Shown in pieces: positions 1 to 8,938 of a stretch of DNA of 47,615 bases. Source of the stretch: a virus; IMG/VR virus record IMGVR_UViG_3300044675_000835, positions 1-47,615 of that record; one strand, given 5' to 3'. Each line of letters opens with the position of its first letter. The first letter of the stretch is position 1. Made by a program: the position numbers and the translations under genes. A model generated the notes under the pieces. It did not search any database, was not told the origin of the DNA, and saw only the letters and a program-made list of their open reading frames with translations.

Positions 1-2066
1 TCTTCAGCTTCTTTACCAACCTTTTGCTCAACTGGTGTATCTGTCTGAGTGAATCCTTCTGGAATAGCAGTCATTGGCCTATCGTTAATGTATGTGATAT
101 AAATGACACGACCATCGGCATGTTTAAAATAACGAACATCAACAACTGGATTAAATTTCATTCCTTCTTTATAGGTGTTTGACATAAAACCACCAGCAGC
201 CATCTTAACTGTCTGCTCTTCGTTATCAACCTCAGACATAATCTCATCAATGCTGCTGTTGAATTCATCGTCTTCTTCAAAAGCTTCGTCAGCCTTTGGA
301 GCTTCTTCAGCATTACCCATCTGACCAACTTCTTCCATTCGTTTCAAACCTTCTTTGGCAGCATCACGAATCTTCATTAGTTTCTCAAGACCTATGTATC
401 GAACAACATCAGCAGGAAGAACAAACTCGCCCGGACTCAGACTTGCGTCAATGTCATCACGCACTTCTTCTTTAAGAGAACCAGTGGGAACATCATTACC
501 AGAAACAGGGTCAACAGCACCACCCTCTTCCATCATGCCGCCATCTGCAAGCATGCTGTCTGTTTGTGCAACAGCGCCGCCTTCGGCAAAGGTTGGACTA
601 GTCGGTTGTTTTTGATCAATTTTAAACATAGGATTATCTGGTGTTGTCTTCTTAACATTCTTTGCCATAACTAGTGGTCCAATCTGTACAACTTCATCGG
701 CAAAAGTAACTGGCAAGCCATCTGCCTTATCATAAAAATAACTGGCTCGATATGGATTCATACCGACCTGTGTCCATTCAGGGTCTTTAAATATCTTCTC
801 AGCAAAAGTCTTTGCATTGTCTGGATTGTGAGGAACCCAATCACCAAAGATACGAGCAATGGTAGCCTTACCCATACGACCACCAGATGCAAGCGGTTTA
901 CGCCTTGCGATGTCAAGCGCCACCTTTGGGTCAGATACAAACTCAACATTACGCAGCACTGCTGTCTTGGCATAGCCAACAGCTGCACCGCTTTTCTTGC
1001 TGCCATCATGCAGAGAAACAACCCATGTGTCGTAGTCGTTGTAGGCAGGAATGTCAAGGCGAGAAGACACTCGCTCTCCTGCTGGTATCTTTAGGTTGAG
1101 TCCAACAATACCCTTCTTGACTTGAGAGTCAGTGAGAGCGCCGCTGATGTCCTCATACGCTGGCATATCTGGAACTTTGTCTAGCGCAACAATCGGTTGC
1201 TTATCTTTAGAGATTTGTCTAAACTGTTCGGATGTAATTTTGTTTTCAGAAAGCTGCTGTGCTGCGTCTTCAATTTCTGGTAAGAGCTTAGAGCGCTGTG
1301 ACTTCTTATTAACACTACGCCATGCTTCTTTCTTCTCTGGTGTCATACCAAGAGCTTCAAAAGCATCTTTGCCAGACTCAGCAATCAACGGAGGTTCAAC
1401 ACCTAAGTCTGCTGTACGATCAAGTCGTGGTGCAACTAAAGGAGACTTAGTAACCTTTGATGGTTTAACAATACTGGTGTCAAGCGCTGTTTTAAATTTA
1501 GCTAACACATCTGTAATTTCTTTCCGATCATCAGCAAAACTCATTAAGTCATCTTCAAGTTTTTTAATAGCCACTTCGGGAGATTTACCACTTCGAACAG
1601 CCATAGCAGCATCCACCGCATATTTATTTAAGTGTGAAGTGCCAAACCCGTGTTCAAAAACAAAATCAGCGACCTCATTAGGGGCAAGAGTAAACCCATT
1701 CCCGCCTGTTGGAATCGCAGAATACTTACCATCTCTACTAACATAAGCCCCACCGCGTTTTTTAGCATTTGGGTACGGGATGGACGTAGAGTCACTTAAT
1801 GGGTCCCAATCTTCAAAATCATTCCATGCTCGACTTATCTCAGATTTTTCTTTTACTGTACTAGACTTGCCAGTTACTTCAATACTTTTTTTATCTAAAG
1901 GACGTGAGTCTACTGTGCGGTCAACTCGTGGCGTAACAAGGGAAGACTTAGTTACAACTGGTGCAGCCTCTTCAAGTGTTTCACCAATAGCTTTAGGAGC
2001 TATGTCATCTACTTTCTTTACAATAGATTTAGCTATTGGCTTAGTAAGTCCACTAAGAAATCCCAT
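1..2066 (-). CDS. Large virion-associated protein, 3' end beyond the left edge
   Basis: The frame is open from an ATG at 2066 to the window edge with no stop, about 688 codons, so the C-terminus is missing. I do not know the function. Near residue 540 lies a stretch (ASLSPGEFVLPADVVRYIG) that I recall from proteins of many aquatic phages, and position next to the portal suggests a virion or injected protein. Residues about 320-470 form a compact region containing WTQVGMNPYRASYFYD that looks like a conserved domain. Residues 495-516 carry GG repeats (AEGGAV, ADGGMM, EEGGAV), and a motif beginning VTKS occurs twice (near 38 and 205). Its ATG overlaps the stop of the preceding gene (TGATG), so the two are probably translationally coupled. 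Confidence 0.85.
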   Translation of the reverse strand, partial: MGFLSGLTKPIAKSIVKKVDDIAPKAIGETLEEAAPVVTKSSLVTPRVDRTVDSRPLDKKSIEVTGKSSTVKEKSEISRAWNDFEDWDPLSDSTSIPYPNAKKRGGAYVSRDGKYSAIPTGGNGFTLAPNEVADFVFEHGFGTSHLNKYAVDAAMAVRSGKSPEVAIKKLEDDLMSFADDRKEITDVLAKFKTALDTSIVKPSKVTKSPLVAPRLDRTADLGVEPPLIAESGKDAFEALGMTPEKKEAWRSVNKKSQRSKLLPEIEDAAQQLSENKITSEQFRQISKDKQPIVALDKVPDMPAYEDISGALTDSQVKKGIVGLNLKIPAGERVSSRLDIPAYNDYDTWVVSLHDGSKKSGAAVGYAKTAVLRNVEFVSDPKVALDIARRKPLASGGRMGKATIARIFGDWVPHNPDNAKTFAEKIFKDPEWTQVGMNPYRASYFYDKADGLPVTFADEVVQIGPLVMAKNVKKTTPDNPMFKIDQKQPTSPTFAEGGAVAQTDSMLADGGMMEEGGAVDPVSGNDVPTGSLKEEVRDDIDASLSPGEFVLPADVVRYIGLEKLMKIRDAAKEGLKRMEEVGQMGNAEEAPKADEAFEEDDEFNSSIDEIMSEVDNEEQTVKMAAGGFMSNTYKEGMKFNPVVDVRYFKHADGRVIYITYINDRPMTAIPEGFTQTDTPVEQKVGKEAE

Positions 2067-2287
2067 CACTTATCCCCTTTAGCAATTTCATCGCGCAGAT
2101 GTTTCAATTGTTTCAAAGCCATAACCGCACCCTGAGCGCGATAGATATCAACAGGCTCAACAGATGCTTCAAGTTTACGAATGTTCATGTCAATTTGAGC
2201 ATCAATCATTTCTTGAAATGCTTCCCATTGAATGTTGTTGTATGCAAAGGGTTTAAGCTTAGAAAGCCAAGGCTTCTCTACGATCAT
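2066..2287 (-). CDS. Small conserved protein downstream of portal
   Basis: A 73-residue protein, mostly charged and predicted helical, with no domain I recognise. Its ATG overlaps the portal stop (ATGA) and its stop overlaps the next start (TGATG), so it is a genuine member of the late operon. Position between the portal and a large virion protein would suit a minor head protein, an assembly factor or a scaffold-like component, but this is inference from context only. Confidence 0.75.
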   Translation of the reverse strand: MIVEKPWLSKLKPFAYNNIQWEAFQEMIDAQIDMNIRKLEASVEPVDIYRAQGAVMALKQLKHLRDEIAKGDK

Positions 2288-4401
2288 TGCATTGGCCCCA
2301 TTGCAGCAGCGGCACCAGCAGAAGCGCCACTAAAGCCATCCATGCCGGGAGCAGGGGCTTGACCAACACCGATGTTGCCACCACCACCACCAGATGTATC
2401 CATTGGTGAAGGAGGACCGCCAGCAGCCGCTGGAGCAGCGCCAGCCATTGGCTCAGGAGGTTGCATGCGCTGAAGCACAAGAGCCTGTCGTGCAGCTTCT
2501 TCCATGTTGTTGCTAACAAGATCAGGATCGAGGTCCATGCTCTTAGCAATCTCACGAATAATGTAAGGCATCTTAGCAAATGGAGCAAGTGTTGGATTCT
2601 GTACAACTTGCAAGAACTGAAGCAGACGCTGACTACGAACTTCATTTTGCATCAAGCTCTCTGTACCACGCGCCCTCACTTCTAAATCTCCAGCAGCTTC
2701 AGCATCGTAATCAAACTGCATATTGAAACTGAAGAACGCCTCACCCATTGGACGGAGCAAGTAGTCATCAATGTTCTTAATCACAGTTTTGATACCGCCA
2801 GAAGCAGCGTTCATCAACATTGAAATACCACTGGCTGTACGACCAACACCTGCTACACCTGTTTGTCCATGCGAGAACGATGGCAATCCTGTAGACTCAT
2901 CAGCAAGCTGACGCGCCTTGTCAAACATTTGCATGTTCTCTTGCGACACGTTTGGAAACTTTGTACCAAACAACGACTGACCCGGAGCACCACCTTGACG
3001 GCGAAAGATTTTGCCGGGGAAAATTGACATGTCTTGACCCGGCACCAAATTGGTTTCATCAATCTCAAACACCAAGTTGCCAGACAGCACAGCATTGTCA
3101 ACACCCATACGCATGAAGCCATTCATCAGCGTCTGTGTATCGTCCATGTTTTCAGCAATGCCAATACCAAAAATGGAATAGGGATTGAGTTCGTATGGAA
3201 CGGCATAATATGGAATGCGAGAAGGCTTGAAAGGATTGAGGACAAGTCGAATAACCTTGCCATTGCAATACCAGATGTTGGCTTGCAAATCATCATAGTC
3301 TTTAAGTTCTTTGGGGATGGTGATGTCATTAGCAATCAGCAACTCAACGCTGACATTGCCCCAATACTCATGCACCTCAAAGCGTTCAACGCCATAGTTT
3401 GGAGCAAAGTCATTGAGGTCATCTTCCCAATACTTCTTGGTATAGTTCTCACCCTGTGCCACCACTTCGTCAATGACATTCTTACGGAACATCGGACGCT
3501 TCTTCAGAGCAAGCACTTGTGTCTTACTCATCTTGTGACGCTCAATTATGAACTGTGCTTCCCCAGTATTATTAGCATCGGGGTCTGGATAGAAGTCCCA
3601 CACACTAACATGGGATGTTTGTGGTATTGTTTTAATAGTGGGTGAATACTCACCCTTGTCATCCCACTTAGCATATTCTTTATCAACGCCAAATGGACCC
3701 TTCATCACACCAGTGCCAAACAATGCCATCTCAAATGCAGCTGAACGCAGTTGCTTGTTAGCATTGCTTTCATCCAGCTGATCCAATATCTTCTTCTGCA
3801 TCTTCTTGGCAGCAACCATTGACGGACTAAATGTCAACGAGGTTGGTGTAACTCCAGCGCCTTCAATAACCTTCTCATCCTTCAGCGTATCCTTCAGAGG
3901 ACCAAGACGCTCAAGCAACGATTGCACAGTGGCACCGGGAGGTAAGCCTTTACCATCGCCTTTGTATCCAAACAAAGCGCCAGCATCTGGTGTCTCTGCT
4001 GGTTGGCCTTGACCAGACTTGTCAGCGGTTTCAATGTGAACGTGTTCGGCTATGCCTTCTGGTAAAATGGTGGGTTCAATTGAAAGTGGGAAGCTGTTGT
4101 TGGCAAATAAGACATCGGTGATTTGACCATATGCTGCCAGCGTCTTAGTCTTAGTTACTTTGATAAATACACGAGACTTCTCAGCTTCAGTGAACTTAAC
4201 ATCAGGGGAATAGATACCTCGATAGTTGCGGTATGCCCTCAGCCAACGCTGTTCATCATAACGGCGACTTTCTTCAGCGCGGGTAAATCTTTCTTGAACA
4301 AAAGATATAATGCCATTGCCAGCAAAAGCGTCTTGGCCTTGCTTGCCGTCTTCTAAACCTACAGACTTATCGTCCATAAAAGAGTTGTTGTTAGTTGCCA
4401 T
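2284..4401 (-). CDS. Portal protein (head-tail connector)
   Basis: This 705-residue protein forms the ring at the vertex through which DNA is packaged and ejected. Length and sequence fit portals of T7-like and related aquatic podoviruses: an N-terminal helical region (RWLRAYRNYRG), a central region with SHVSVWDFYPDPDA, and MRMGVDNAVLSGNLVFEID before a long helical part. The C-terminal 60 residues are rich in Pro, Gly and Ala (GGGGGNIGVGQ), probably a flexible tail. It lies downstream of terminase large subunit, as in most podoviruses, but an HNH gene separates them. I call it from remembered family resemblance and gene order. Confidence 0.88.
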   Translation of the reverse strand: MATNNNSFMDDKSVGLEDGKQGQDAFAGNGIISFVQERFTRAEESRRYDEQRWLRAYRNYRGIYSPDVKFTEAEKSRVFIKVTKTKTLAAYGQITDVLFANNSFPLSIEPTILPEGIAEHVHIETADKSGQGQPAETPDAGALFGYKGDGKGLPPGATVQSLLERLGPLKDTLKDEKVIEGAGVTPTSLTFSPSMVAAKKMQKKILDQLDESNANKQLRSAAFEMALFGTGVMKGPFGVDKEYAKWDDKGEYSPTIKTIPQTSHVSVWDFYPDPDANNTGEAQFIIERHKMSKTQVLALKKRPMFRKNVIDEVVAQGENYTKKYWEDDLNDFAPNYGVERFEVHEYWGNVSVELLIANDITIPKELKDYDDLQANIWYCNGKVIRLVLNPFKPSRIPYYAVPYELNPYSIFGIGIAENMDDTQTLMNGFMRMGVDNAVLSGNLVFEIDETNLVPGQDMSIFPGKIFRRQGGAPGQSLFGTKFPNVSQENMQMFDKARQLADESTGLPSFSHGQTGVAGVGRTASGISMLMNAASGGIKTVIKNIDDYLLRPMGEAFFSFNMQFDYDAEAAGDLEVRARGTESLMQNEVRSQRLLQFLQVVQNPTLAPFAKMPYIIREIAKSMDLDPDLVSNNMEEAARQALVLQRMQPPEPMAGAAPAAAGGPPSPMDTSGGGGGNIGVGQAPAPGMDGFSGASAGAAAAMGPMQ

Positions 4402-4422
4402 AGTATATTTTAGGTTATATAG

Positions 4423-4923
4423 TTAAGTTTGTGCCATGTCAGGCCAGTGCCTGTTGCCCTTGCTAATGTTGTCACTAGCTGGCATTAGCTGTAAATTTGC
4501 TTCGCAATGAAGACCACAAACTAACTTGCTCTGCAAGGGGACGATGTGATCAACTTGTAAATTCATGCCAGTGCGATTAAATACAGCAGCTAGCTGATAC
4601 ATTCCTTTGATAGCTTCTAGATCAGCCCATGCTGGTGTTGCCTTAAGTTTAGTTGATTTTCGTTTGGCGCTGTCAGCATTAACAAGGTGAGGGTTTGCTT
4701 TCTTATAGGCACTGCGATAGGCAGCTAGGAACTCTTTGTTGTCTTGATAGTAGACCTTGCTGTACACAGCAAACACTTCTTTGTTATCTTGATAATAAGC
4801 TTTTGTTCGCACAGCAGAACAACACTTGCACTCAGCCGTAACATTATACTTACCCAGCTTTTGCTTATAGTAGCTATCAACACTCTTCTCGACTTTGCAA
4901 GTAGTACAAACTTTTGTTAGCAT
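4423..4923 (-). CDS. HNH endonuclease, probable homing-type insertion
   Basis: A 166-residue protein with an HNH core near the C-terminus: LQVDHIVPLQSK, then LHCEANLQLMP and DNISKGNR, which supply the metal-binding His and Asn positions. The N-terminus has zinc-ribbon-like CxxC pairs (CTTCK at 6-10 and CKCC at 33-36). The middle carries an imperfect repeat of YYQDNKE. Free-standing HNH genes between terminase and portal are typical of homing endonucleases in phage. It is codirectional and tightly spaced (20 bp on either side), so it is cotranscribed with the packaging genes. It could alternatively have a packaging-linked nicking role, as some HNH proteins beside terminases do. Confidence 0.88.
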   Translation of the reverse strand: MLTKVCTTCKVEKSVDSYYKQKLGKYNVTAECKCCSAVRTKAYYQDNKEVFAVYSKVYYQDNKEFLAAYRSAYKKANPHLVNADSAKRKSTKLKATPAWADLEAIKGMYQLAAVFNRTGMNLQVDHIVPLQSKLVCGLHCEANLQLMPASDNISKGNRHWPDMAQT

Positions 4924-4942
4924 CTATATTCCTTTAGCAATA

Positions 4943-6550
4943 TCAATAGCCGAATACGGGGTCACAAGCAGTTATACCATACTTTTGTTTAGTAGGGTCG
5001 TAATCAAATATACTTCCACTTCTAGGCCGTGACATAAGTCCATATCTCAAAGCATCGTAGCTGTGGTCATTCTTCACTTTAGTATCAACGTCTTCTGGAT
5101 TAGATTTATCCAATGGTATAGTAGGCAAATCAGCAATCAATTGTGTGCAGCTGCTGAAGATGGTCATTCGTGGCTTCTCCGTGAATGAATCAATCTGCAA
5201 ACGGCGGTGAATCTCATTTTTACCCGCCACCCTACTACCAGCGCTACGATCAGCGGGTCGCCAGCGGCACCCTTTCATAATCATTCGCTCAGCAATAGAA
5301 GGACCAGTATCACCACGCTTATGCCATGTTGAAGAATCCAAAACTCCATACCGTATACTTTCATTTTGTTCAAGATTTAGCACCATAGCAGCCAAATCTT
5401 CTGCCAATACCTTGGTAACATACAGTTCTCTGTACACTACAATGGACTCATCTGGTGCTACAGCAAACCATAAAACACAGGAAAAACTACCATATCCGTA
5501 GTCACAAGCCCTGAATTTAGTCCAGTTATTGGGTATATTATAGGGGTCAACTACATGAATATCCCTGTTAAACTCACTAAATGCTGCGCCTTCTGCTACA
5601 TCCCAGCTGCCTTCAAGCAATTGTTTACGCTGATTCTCTGGCAGAGACAGCAACATAGTCTCATAATCACCAGAAGCTGCCAGCGCAGGGTTGTCATACA
5701 GCCTAGCAGGGATGAATCTGCGCTTAAACAGGGGCTGTCCCTCACGACTATGCCCCTTTGGGTACACCATTGTCTCACCTGTCTCAATATCGGTGGCATA
5801 AAACGCTTCACCGAATGCGGCAGGGTCAATAAACATCTTCTTTACCCACGAATGTCCCGGACCGCCGGGGTTAGTGGTCGCTCTCATGTACACTGGCAGA
5901 TCAGATGCACCTGTTCGTAGTCGAGAACGCATATAATTCCACGCAAACGGGGTCTTCCACTGCGTCAACTCATCAAAACCTACCCAAGAGAAGCTCAAAC
6001 CCTGATATCGCATGACATCTTCGTCCCTGTCTAGGAAGGACATCCACAGTTTGGCACCAGATGGGGCTTCCCACTGCATCCTACGCTCACTCCACTTGAT
6101 ACCGGGGATGATTTTGGGGTATATCTCCTGACTCTTCCAGATCAGTTCTCGTAATTCCTCTGTAGTGTGGCGCAACAGTAGGCCAGAAAACTGAGGATGG
6201 TACATATAACGCAACGGGTCAGCCAACATTGCGTAGCTTTTACCACCACCAGCACTACCACCATACAATACTTCGCGTTCAGCAGCAGCTAAGAAGGATG
6301 TTTGTGGTCCAACATTGGGCTTAAACACCACATCTTCAGTGGCATACTGTGTATCAAACGGTATTGTTGTCTCTGTTATTAAATTCGGTTGCTTTGTCGA
6401 TGAGGGAGGTGTAGTAGTCTCTTTCGAAGAACTTTGTTTGCTCTGTCCGTTGGAGTTTTTGCTCGTAGCTTTGCGCGGCCTTGATTGCTTTTTCGAGCCT
6501 TCTGGCAAGGTTGCGGTAAGTTGTAGCTTTTCTTTTACGGGACTGTTCAC
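4943..6550 (-). CDS. terL: Terminase large subunit (ATPase and nuclease)
   Basis: The 535-residue DNA-packaging motor. Walker A is GGSAGGGKS (about 97-105), Walker B is VGFDE (190-194), and the coupling motif is TTNPGG (225-230). The RNase H-like nuclease acidic residues are D350 (RACDYGYG), D405 (VLDSSTW) and D495 or D499 (NDHSYDALRYG). The start is GTG, preceded by AAGAGGAT at good spacing. The first 65 residues are Lys, Ser and Thr rich and unlike a conserved domain, because this stretch (6354-6550) also encodes the C-terminus of the upstream gene in another frame. If the GTG is not used, the conserved part begins only near residue 75 (VVFKPNVGPQ). Confidence 0.97.
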   Translation of the reverse strand: MNSPVKEKLQLTATLPEGSKKQSRPRKATSKNSNGQSKQSSSKETTTPPSSTKQPNLITETTIPFDTQYATEDVVFKPNVGPQTSFLAAAEREVLYGGSAGGGKSYAMLADPLRYMYHPQFSGLLLRHTTEELRELIWKSQEIYPKIIPGIKWSERRMQWEAPSGAKLWMSFLDRDEDVMRYQGLSFSWVGFDELTQWKTPFAWNYMRSRLRTGASDLPVYMRATTNPGGPGHSWVKKMFIDPAAFGEAFYATDIETGETMVYPKGHSREGQPLFKRRFIPARLYDNPALAASGDYETMLLSLPENQRKQLLEGSWDVAEGAAFSEFNRDIHVVDPYNIPNNWTKFRACDYGYGSFSCVLWFAVAPDESIVVYRELYVTKVLAEDLAAMVLNLEQNESIRYGVLDSSTWHKRGDTGPSIAERMIMKGCRWRPADRSAGSRVAGKNEIHRRLQIDSFTEKPRMTIFSSCTQLIADLPTIPLDKSNPEDVDTKVKNDHSYDALRYGLMSRPRSGSIFDYDPTKQKYGITACDPVFGY

Positions 6551-6824
6551 TCTTTATCCTCTTTAACAAACCAACATGAGAGATGTATCTGCCAGTTTGT
6601 TTTACCAACCAATTAGCAACAAGCCTACTGCTGTATTGCTTTAAATATTTCTTAGCCTGTTCCAGTGCTTCAAGTTCTAGCGGAACTGGTTGAAAGAAAT
6701 CATCATCTGGGTTATCCAACGTATATCCAAATGGAACAGCGCTAGACCTTAGAAATCTTGGAATTGGTACCCATACATTTTCTTCAATGGGTTGTGGCAA
6801 TATCCATGCACCTAAATCACGCAT
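6354..6824 (-). CDS. Conserved DNA-binding-like protein between terminase subunits
   Basis: A 156-residue protein. The start ATG at 6824 overlaps the terminase small subunit stop (ATGCGTGA), so I prefer it to an upstream in-frame ATG at 7001 that would lie wholly within the small-subunit gene. The middle (YLKQYSSRLVANWLVKQTGRYISHVGLLKRI) reads like a helix-turn-helix and I recall it from other aquatic podoviruses in the same position. The C-terminal third is highly basic and coiled. It overlaps terminase large subunit by about 197 bases in a different frame. It may assist DNA recognition in packaging, but that is inference. Confidence 0.85.
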   Translation of the reverse strand: MRDLGAWILPQPIEENVWVPIPRFLRSSAVPFGYTLDNPDDDFFQPVPLELEALEQAKKYLKQYSSRLVANWLVKQTGRYISHVGLLKRIKSEQSRKRKATTYRNLARRLEKAIKAAQSYEQKLQRTEQTKFFERDYYTSLIDKATEFNNRDNNTV

Positions 6825-7188
6825 CGTCTTTTGGAGGAAGGAACATAATGTTGCTACCAGTAGCCTCAACCTGAATCTTATCTGTCTTAGCAAGACCGGC
6901 ACGATCAAGCAAGTCTTTGGCAGCATTGAGCTTATCACGCATGCCAAGCTCTGTCGGGTCTGTGATGCCACTGATAACTGCCATTGCTGCTCTTGGAGCA
7001 TTCAGCGCCATGAACAGCTGTGTAGCTTCAATGACCTCTTCCTTGAGTGCAGACATGATGACTTTGGTGGAGGAGCCTTCAGCGTAGCCAGCAAGCTTAC
7101 GAGCTTTTACTGGATCACCATTAGCTTCAGCAAACAACACCTCAATAAACTTCTGCTGTTGTTCGGTCAATACTTTCTTTGTTGCCAT
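6817..7188 (-). CDS. terS: Terminase small subunit
   Basis: A 123-residue protein. The N-terminus (TEQQQKFIEVLFAEANGDPV followed by KARKLAGYAEG) matches the helix-turn-helix of terminase small subunits that recognise phage DNA and recruit the large subunit. The middle (KLNAAKDLLDRAGLAK) is the oligomerisation-helix pattern common in this group. It sits two genes upstream of terL in the same operon. The ATG at 7188 follows a purine-rich AACGAAAGACTAAA. Its last bases overlap the next start, suggesting coupled translation. Confidence 0.9.
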   Translation of the reverse strand: MATKKVLTEQQQKFIEVLFAEANGDPVKARKLAGYAEGSSTKVIMSALKEEVIEATQLFMALNAPRAAMAVISGITDPTELGMRDKLNAAKDLLDRAGLAKTDKIQVEATGSNIMFLPPKDDA

Positions 7189-7203
7189 TTTAGTCTTTCG
7201 TTA

Positions 7204-7536
7204 TTAAGAGGCTGTCAGAAATTCTTCTTTTACTTTGACAGATACAGTGATTACACTTGCAACAGAAGCTAGTCCACGCAGAGTGTCATTAGGCTGAAGA
7301 ATGAATCCGTCTGTCAGTTGAAGAACGCTATTTGGATACATCACCACTTGCTCAGCAATGGTGTAAAATGTTGTAGTCTTTGAGTCATACCAATCAAGTG
7401 AGAAGGTGACATTGCTGCTAGATGCATTGGAAACAATAATGCTGTCTACGCTAGCTTCAAAGCGTGAAGGTACGGTGTAGACAGTGCTGTTACTTGTCAG
7501 CAACTCTTTACCAAGTGTTCTGTTTTTAGATGCCAT
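7204..7536 (-). CDS. Beta-rich virion-type protein, unknown role
   Basis: A 110-residue, Ser/Thr/Val-rich protein with alternating hydrophobic residues (TVYTVPSRFEASVDSIIVSN and VTFSLDWYDSKTTTFYTI). This suggests a beta-sandwich such as a small head-decoration or tail-associated protein. I recognise no family with certainty. It lies between a 413-residue virion-type protein and the terminase small subunit in the leftward operon, 2 bp from its upstream neighbour. Confidence 0.75.
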   Translation of the reverse strand: MASKNRTLGKELLTSNSTVYTVPSRFEASVDSIIVSNASSSNVTFSLDWYDSKTTTFYTIAEQVVMYPNSVLQLTDGFILQPNDTLRGLASVASVITVSVKVKEEFLTAS

Positions 7537-7538
7537 GT

Positions 7539-8780
7539 TTATGTAAGATCATAAAAAGTAAGAGAACCAATACCACCACCAGTTCCTGTCAATGTTCTAG
7601 CAGCCAGTGTATAAATATCACTATCACCAGCTAAAGAACTGCCAAGTTGTAAATCCCAGTTGTAACCAGACCCTGTAGCTAATGGCACTCTACCTGATTT
7701 TCCTGTGGTAAATTCAGTGTAACAAATAGTTCCACCACTCATTGATGTTGATGCTATATCTTGTTCAACATTATTAGTAGAAGAAGCTGTTGTCCATGTT
7801 GGCGTTGTTAGTGTTGTATTTTTAAACAGAGCCAACTCATAATTATCCGAAGTGGTTGGTAGGAAATTTAAATTGTATGGCAAAACTACAGCACCAAATG
7901 CTGCTGAGGCTAGTCTAATAGACACCAGTGGCTTGAATGTTGTTGTTAAAAATGTACCTGTTGTAGCAGATGTCATCCTAGCTGAATGTTCTTGTGACAC
8001 CGCTTCATATCCACCTTCAGACATTACTGAAGAACAAATCTGTTTCAATGCTGATGAAGAAGCTACAGTGCCAGTATTAGTAATTTCATACCTGACAGGC
8101 AAGATTGCTGTTGTCATATACACAGCTGTCTGCTCATTGGCATTATGAAATGTATGAGCAACAATGAATACTCCATTGATGACAAATCCACACCTAACAC
8201 TACCAACACCCAACCATTCAAAATCTAGAAATAAAATCTGAGTTTTAGTTAAGTCTAGCGTAATTCCGCTAGAACCTGTACCATCTAGCTTATCCCCATT
8301 CCAACTAGCCTTAGCTGCATATCGCGCATCACTTGCGCTGCCGCTTGTGGATGTTCTTAAAACAAATGTAATGCCATTGGCACCTTGTTCTAAGAATACA
8401 CCATTGCCTGTATTAAAGTAACCAACTCGCTGTCTTAGATTGGTCTTGGCTGTATCCATTTTAAATGTAGCCAACAACAACAAACTCTTACCCGGCTGAT
8501 AAGGAAACACTCTGAATGTCTGTCTTACTACTTCATCAGCTGAAGTTGTTGACACAGCCATACTTACAGAAGACTCATTAGATAAATGAGTGGCTGCTCC
8601 ACTACCAGCAGTAGAAGTGCTAAACTGCCCATCAATAGCATATCTGTTCTGACTATCGAAAAACGTGTAAGGCTCACTAACACGAAGTCTACCAAAGGCA
8701 TCTGTGTTAGTACCACCAAAGCTAACAGTGTTGCCACTGCTAGCAATGCGTACAAGTTCTGGATAGGAGGTTATGCTCAT
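7539..8780 (-). CDS. Probable virion structural protein (tail or capsid surface)
   Basis: A 413-residue protein, rich in Ser, Thr, Gly and aromatic residues and with no obvious enzyme motif. The N-terminal stretch NTDAFGRLRVSEPYTFFDSQ is one I recall from structural proteins of many aquatic podoviruses. A beta-rich fold with surface or receptor-binding function is plausible; I infer it from composition and position. The start overlaps the preceding stop (TAATG). A C-terminal glycine cluster (TGTGGGIGSLTFYDLT) resembles ends of fibre-like or decoration proteins. Confidence 0.8.
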   Translation of the reverse strand: MSITSYPELVRIASSGNTVSFGGTNTDAFGRLRVSEPYTFFDSQNRYAIDGQFSTSTAGSGAATHLSNESSVSMAVSTTSADEVVRQTFRVFPYQPGKSLLLLATFKMDTAKTNLRQRVGYFNTGNGVFLEQGANGITFVLRTSTSGSASDARYAAKASWNGDKLDGTGSSGITLDLTKTQILFLDFEWLGVGSVRCGFVINGVFIVAHTFHNANEQTAVYMTTAILPVRYEITNTGTVASSSALKQICSSVMSEGGYEAVSQEHSARMTSATTGTFLTTTFKPLVSIRLASAAFGAVVLPYNLNFLPTTSDNYELALFKNTTLTTPTWTTASSTNNVEQDIASTSMSGGTICYTEFTTGKSGRVPLATGSGYNWDLQLGSSLAGDSDIYTLAARTLTGTGGGIGSLTFYDLT

Positions 8781-8938
8781 TATTTCTTCTTCTGTTTCAC
8801 TTTAGCTTCGGACAATGCAATGGCAATGGCTTGCTTAGGGTTGGTGACAACTTTGCCACCTTTACCACTATGCAAGCCTTTGTCCTTAAACTCACCCATC
8901 ACTTTGCCAATCTTGGCTGTTTGTTTTTTAGTAGCCAT
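8780..8938 (-). CDS. Small lysine-rich protein, DUF6496-like
   Basis: A 52-residue basic protein starting MATKKQTAKIGKVMGEFK and containing GGKVVTNPKQAIAIALSEAK. The pattern of a helix, a Gly-Lys turn and NxKQAIAIALSEA matches the small family I know as DUF6496, of unknown function and common in bacteria and phage. The ATG at 8938 overlaps the stop of the 243-residue gene, and its stop overlaps the next start (TAATG). It is one of several small basic proteins in this stretch. They could be DNA-associated or packaged, but nothing in the sequence proves it. Confidence 0.8.
   Translation of the reverse strand: MATKKQTAKIGKVMGEFKDKGLHSGKGGKVVTNPKQAIAIALSEAKVKQKKK

Noticed and set aside
3034-3645. 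Plus-strand 203-codon frame inside the portal
   Set aside because: Antisense to the portal; composition reads like the complement of a coding strand.
5555-5920. Plus-strand frame of 121 codons inside terminase large subunit
   Set aside because: It is antisense to a well-supported gene with complete catalytic motifs; I see no RBS or family.
6825-7001. Longer start of the protein between the terminase subunits
   Set aside because: The extra residues lie entirely inside the terminase small subunit gene; the ATG at 6824 has the typical stop-start overlap.
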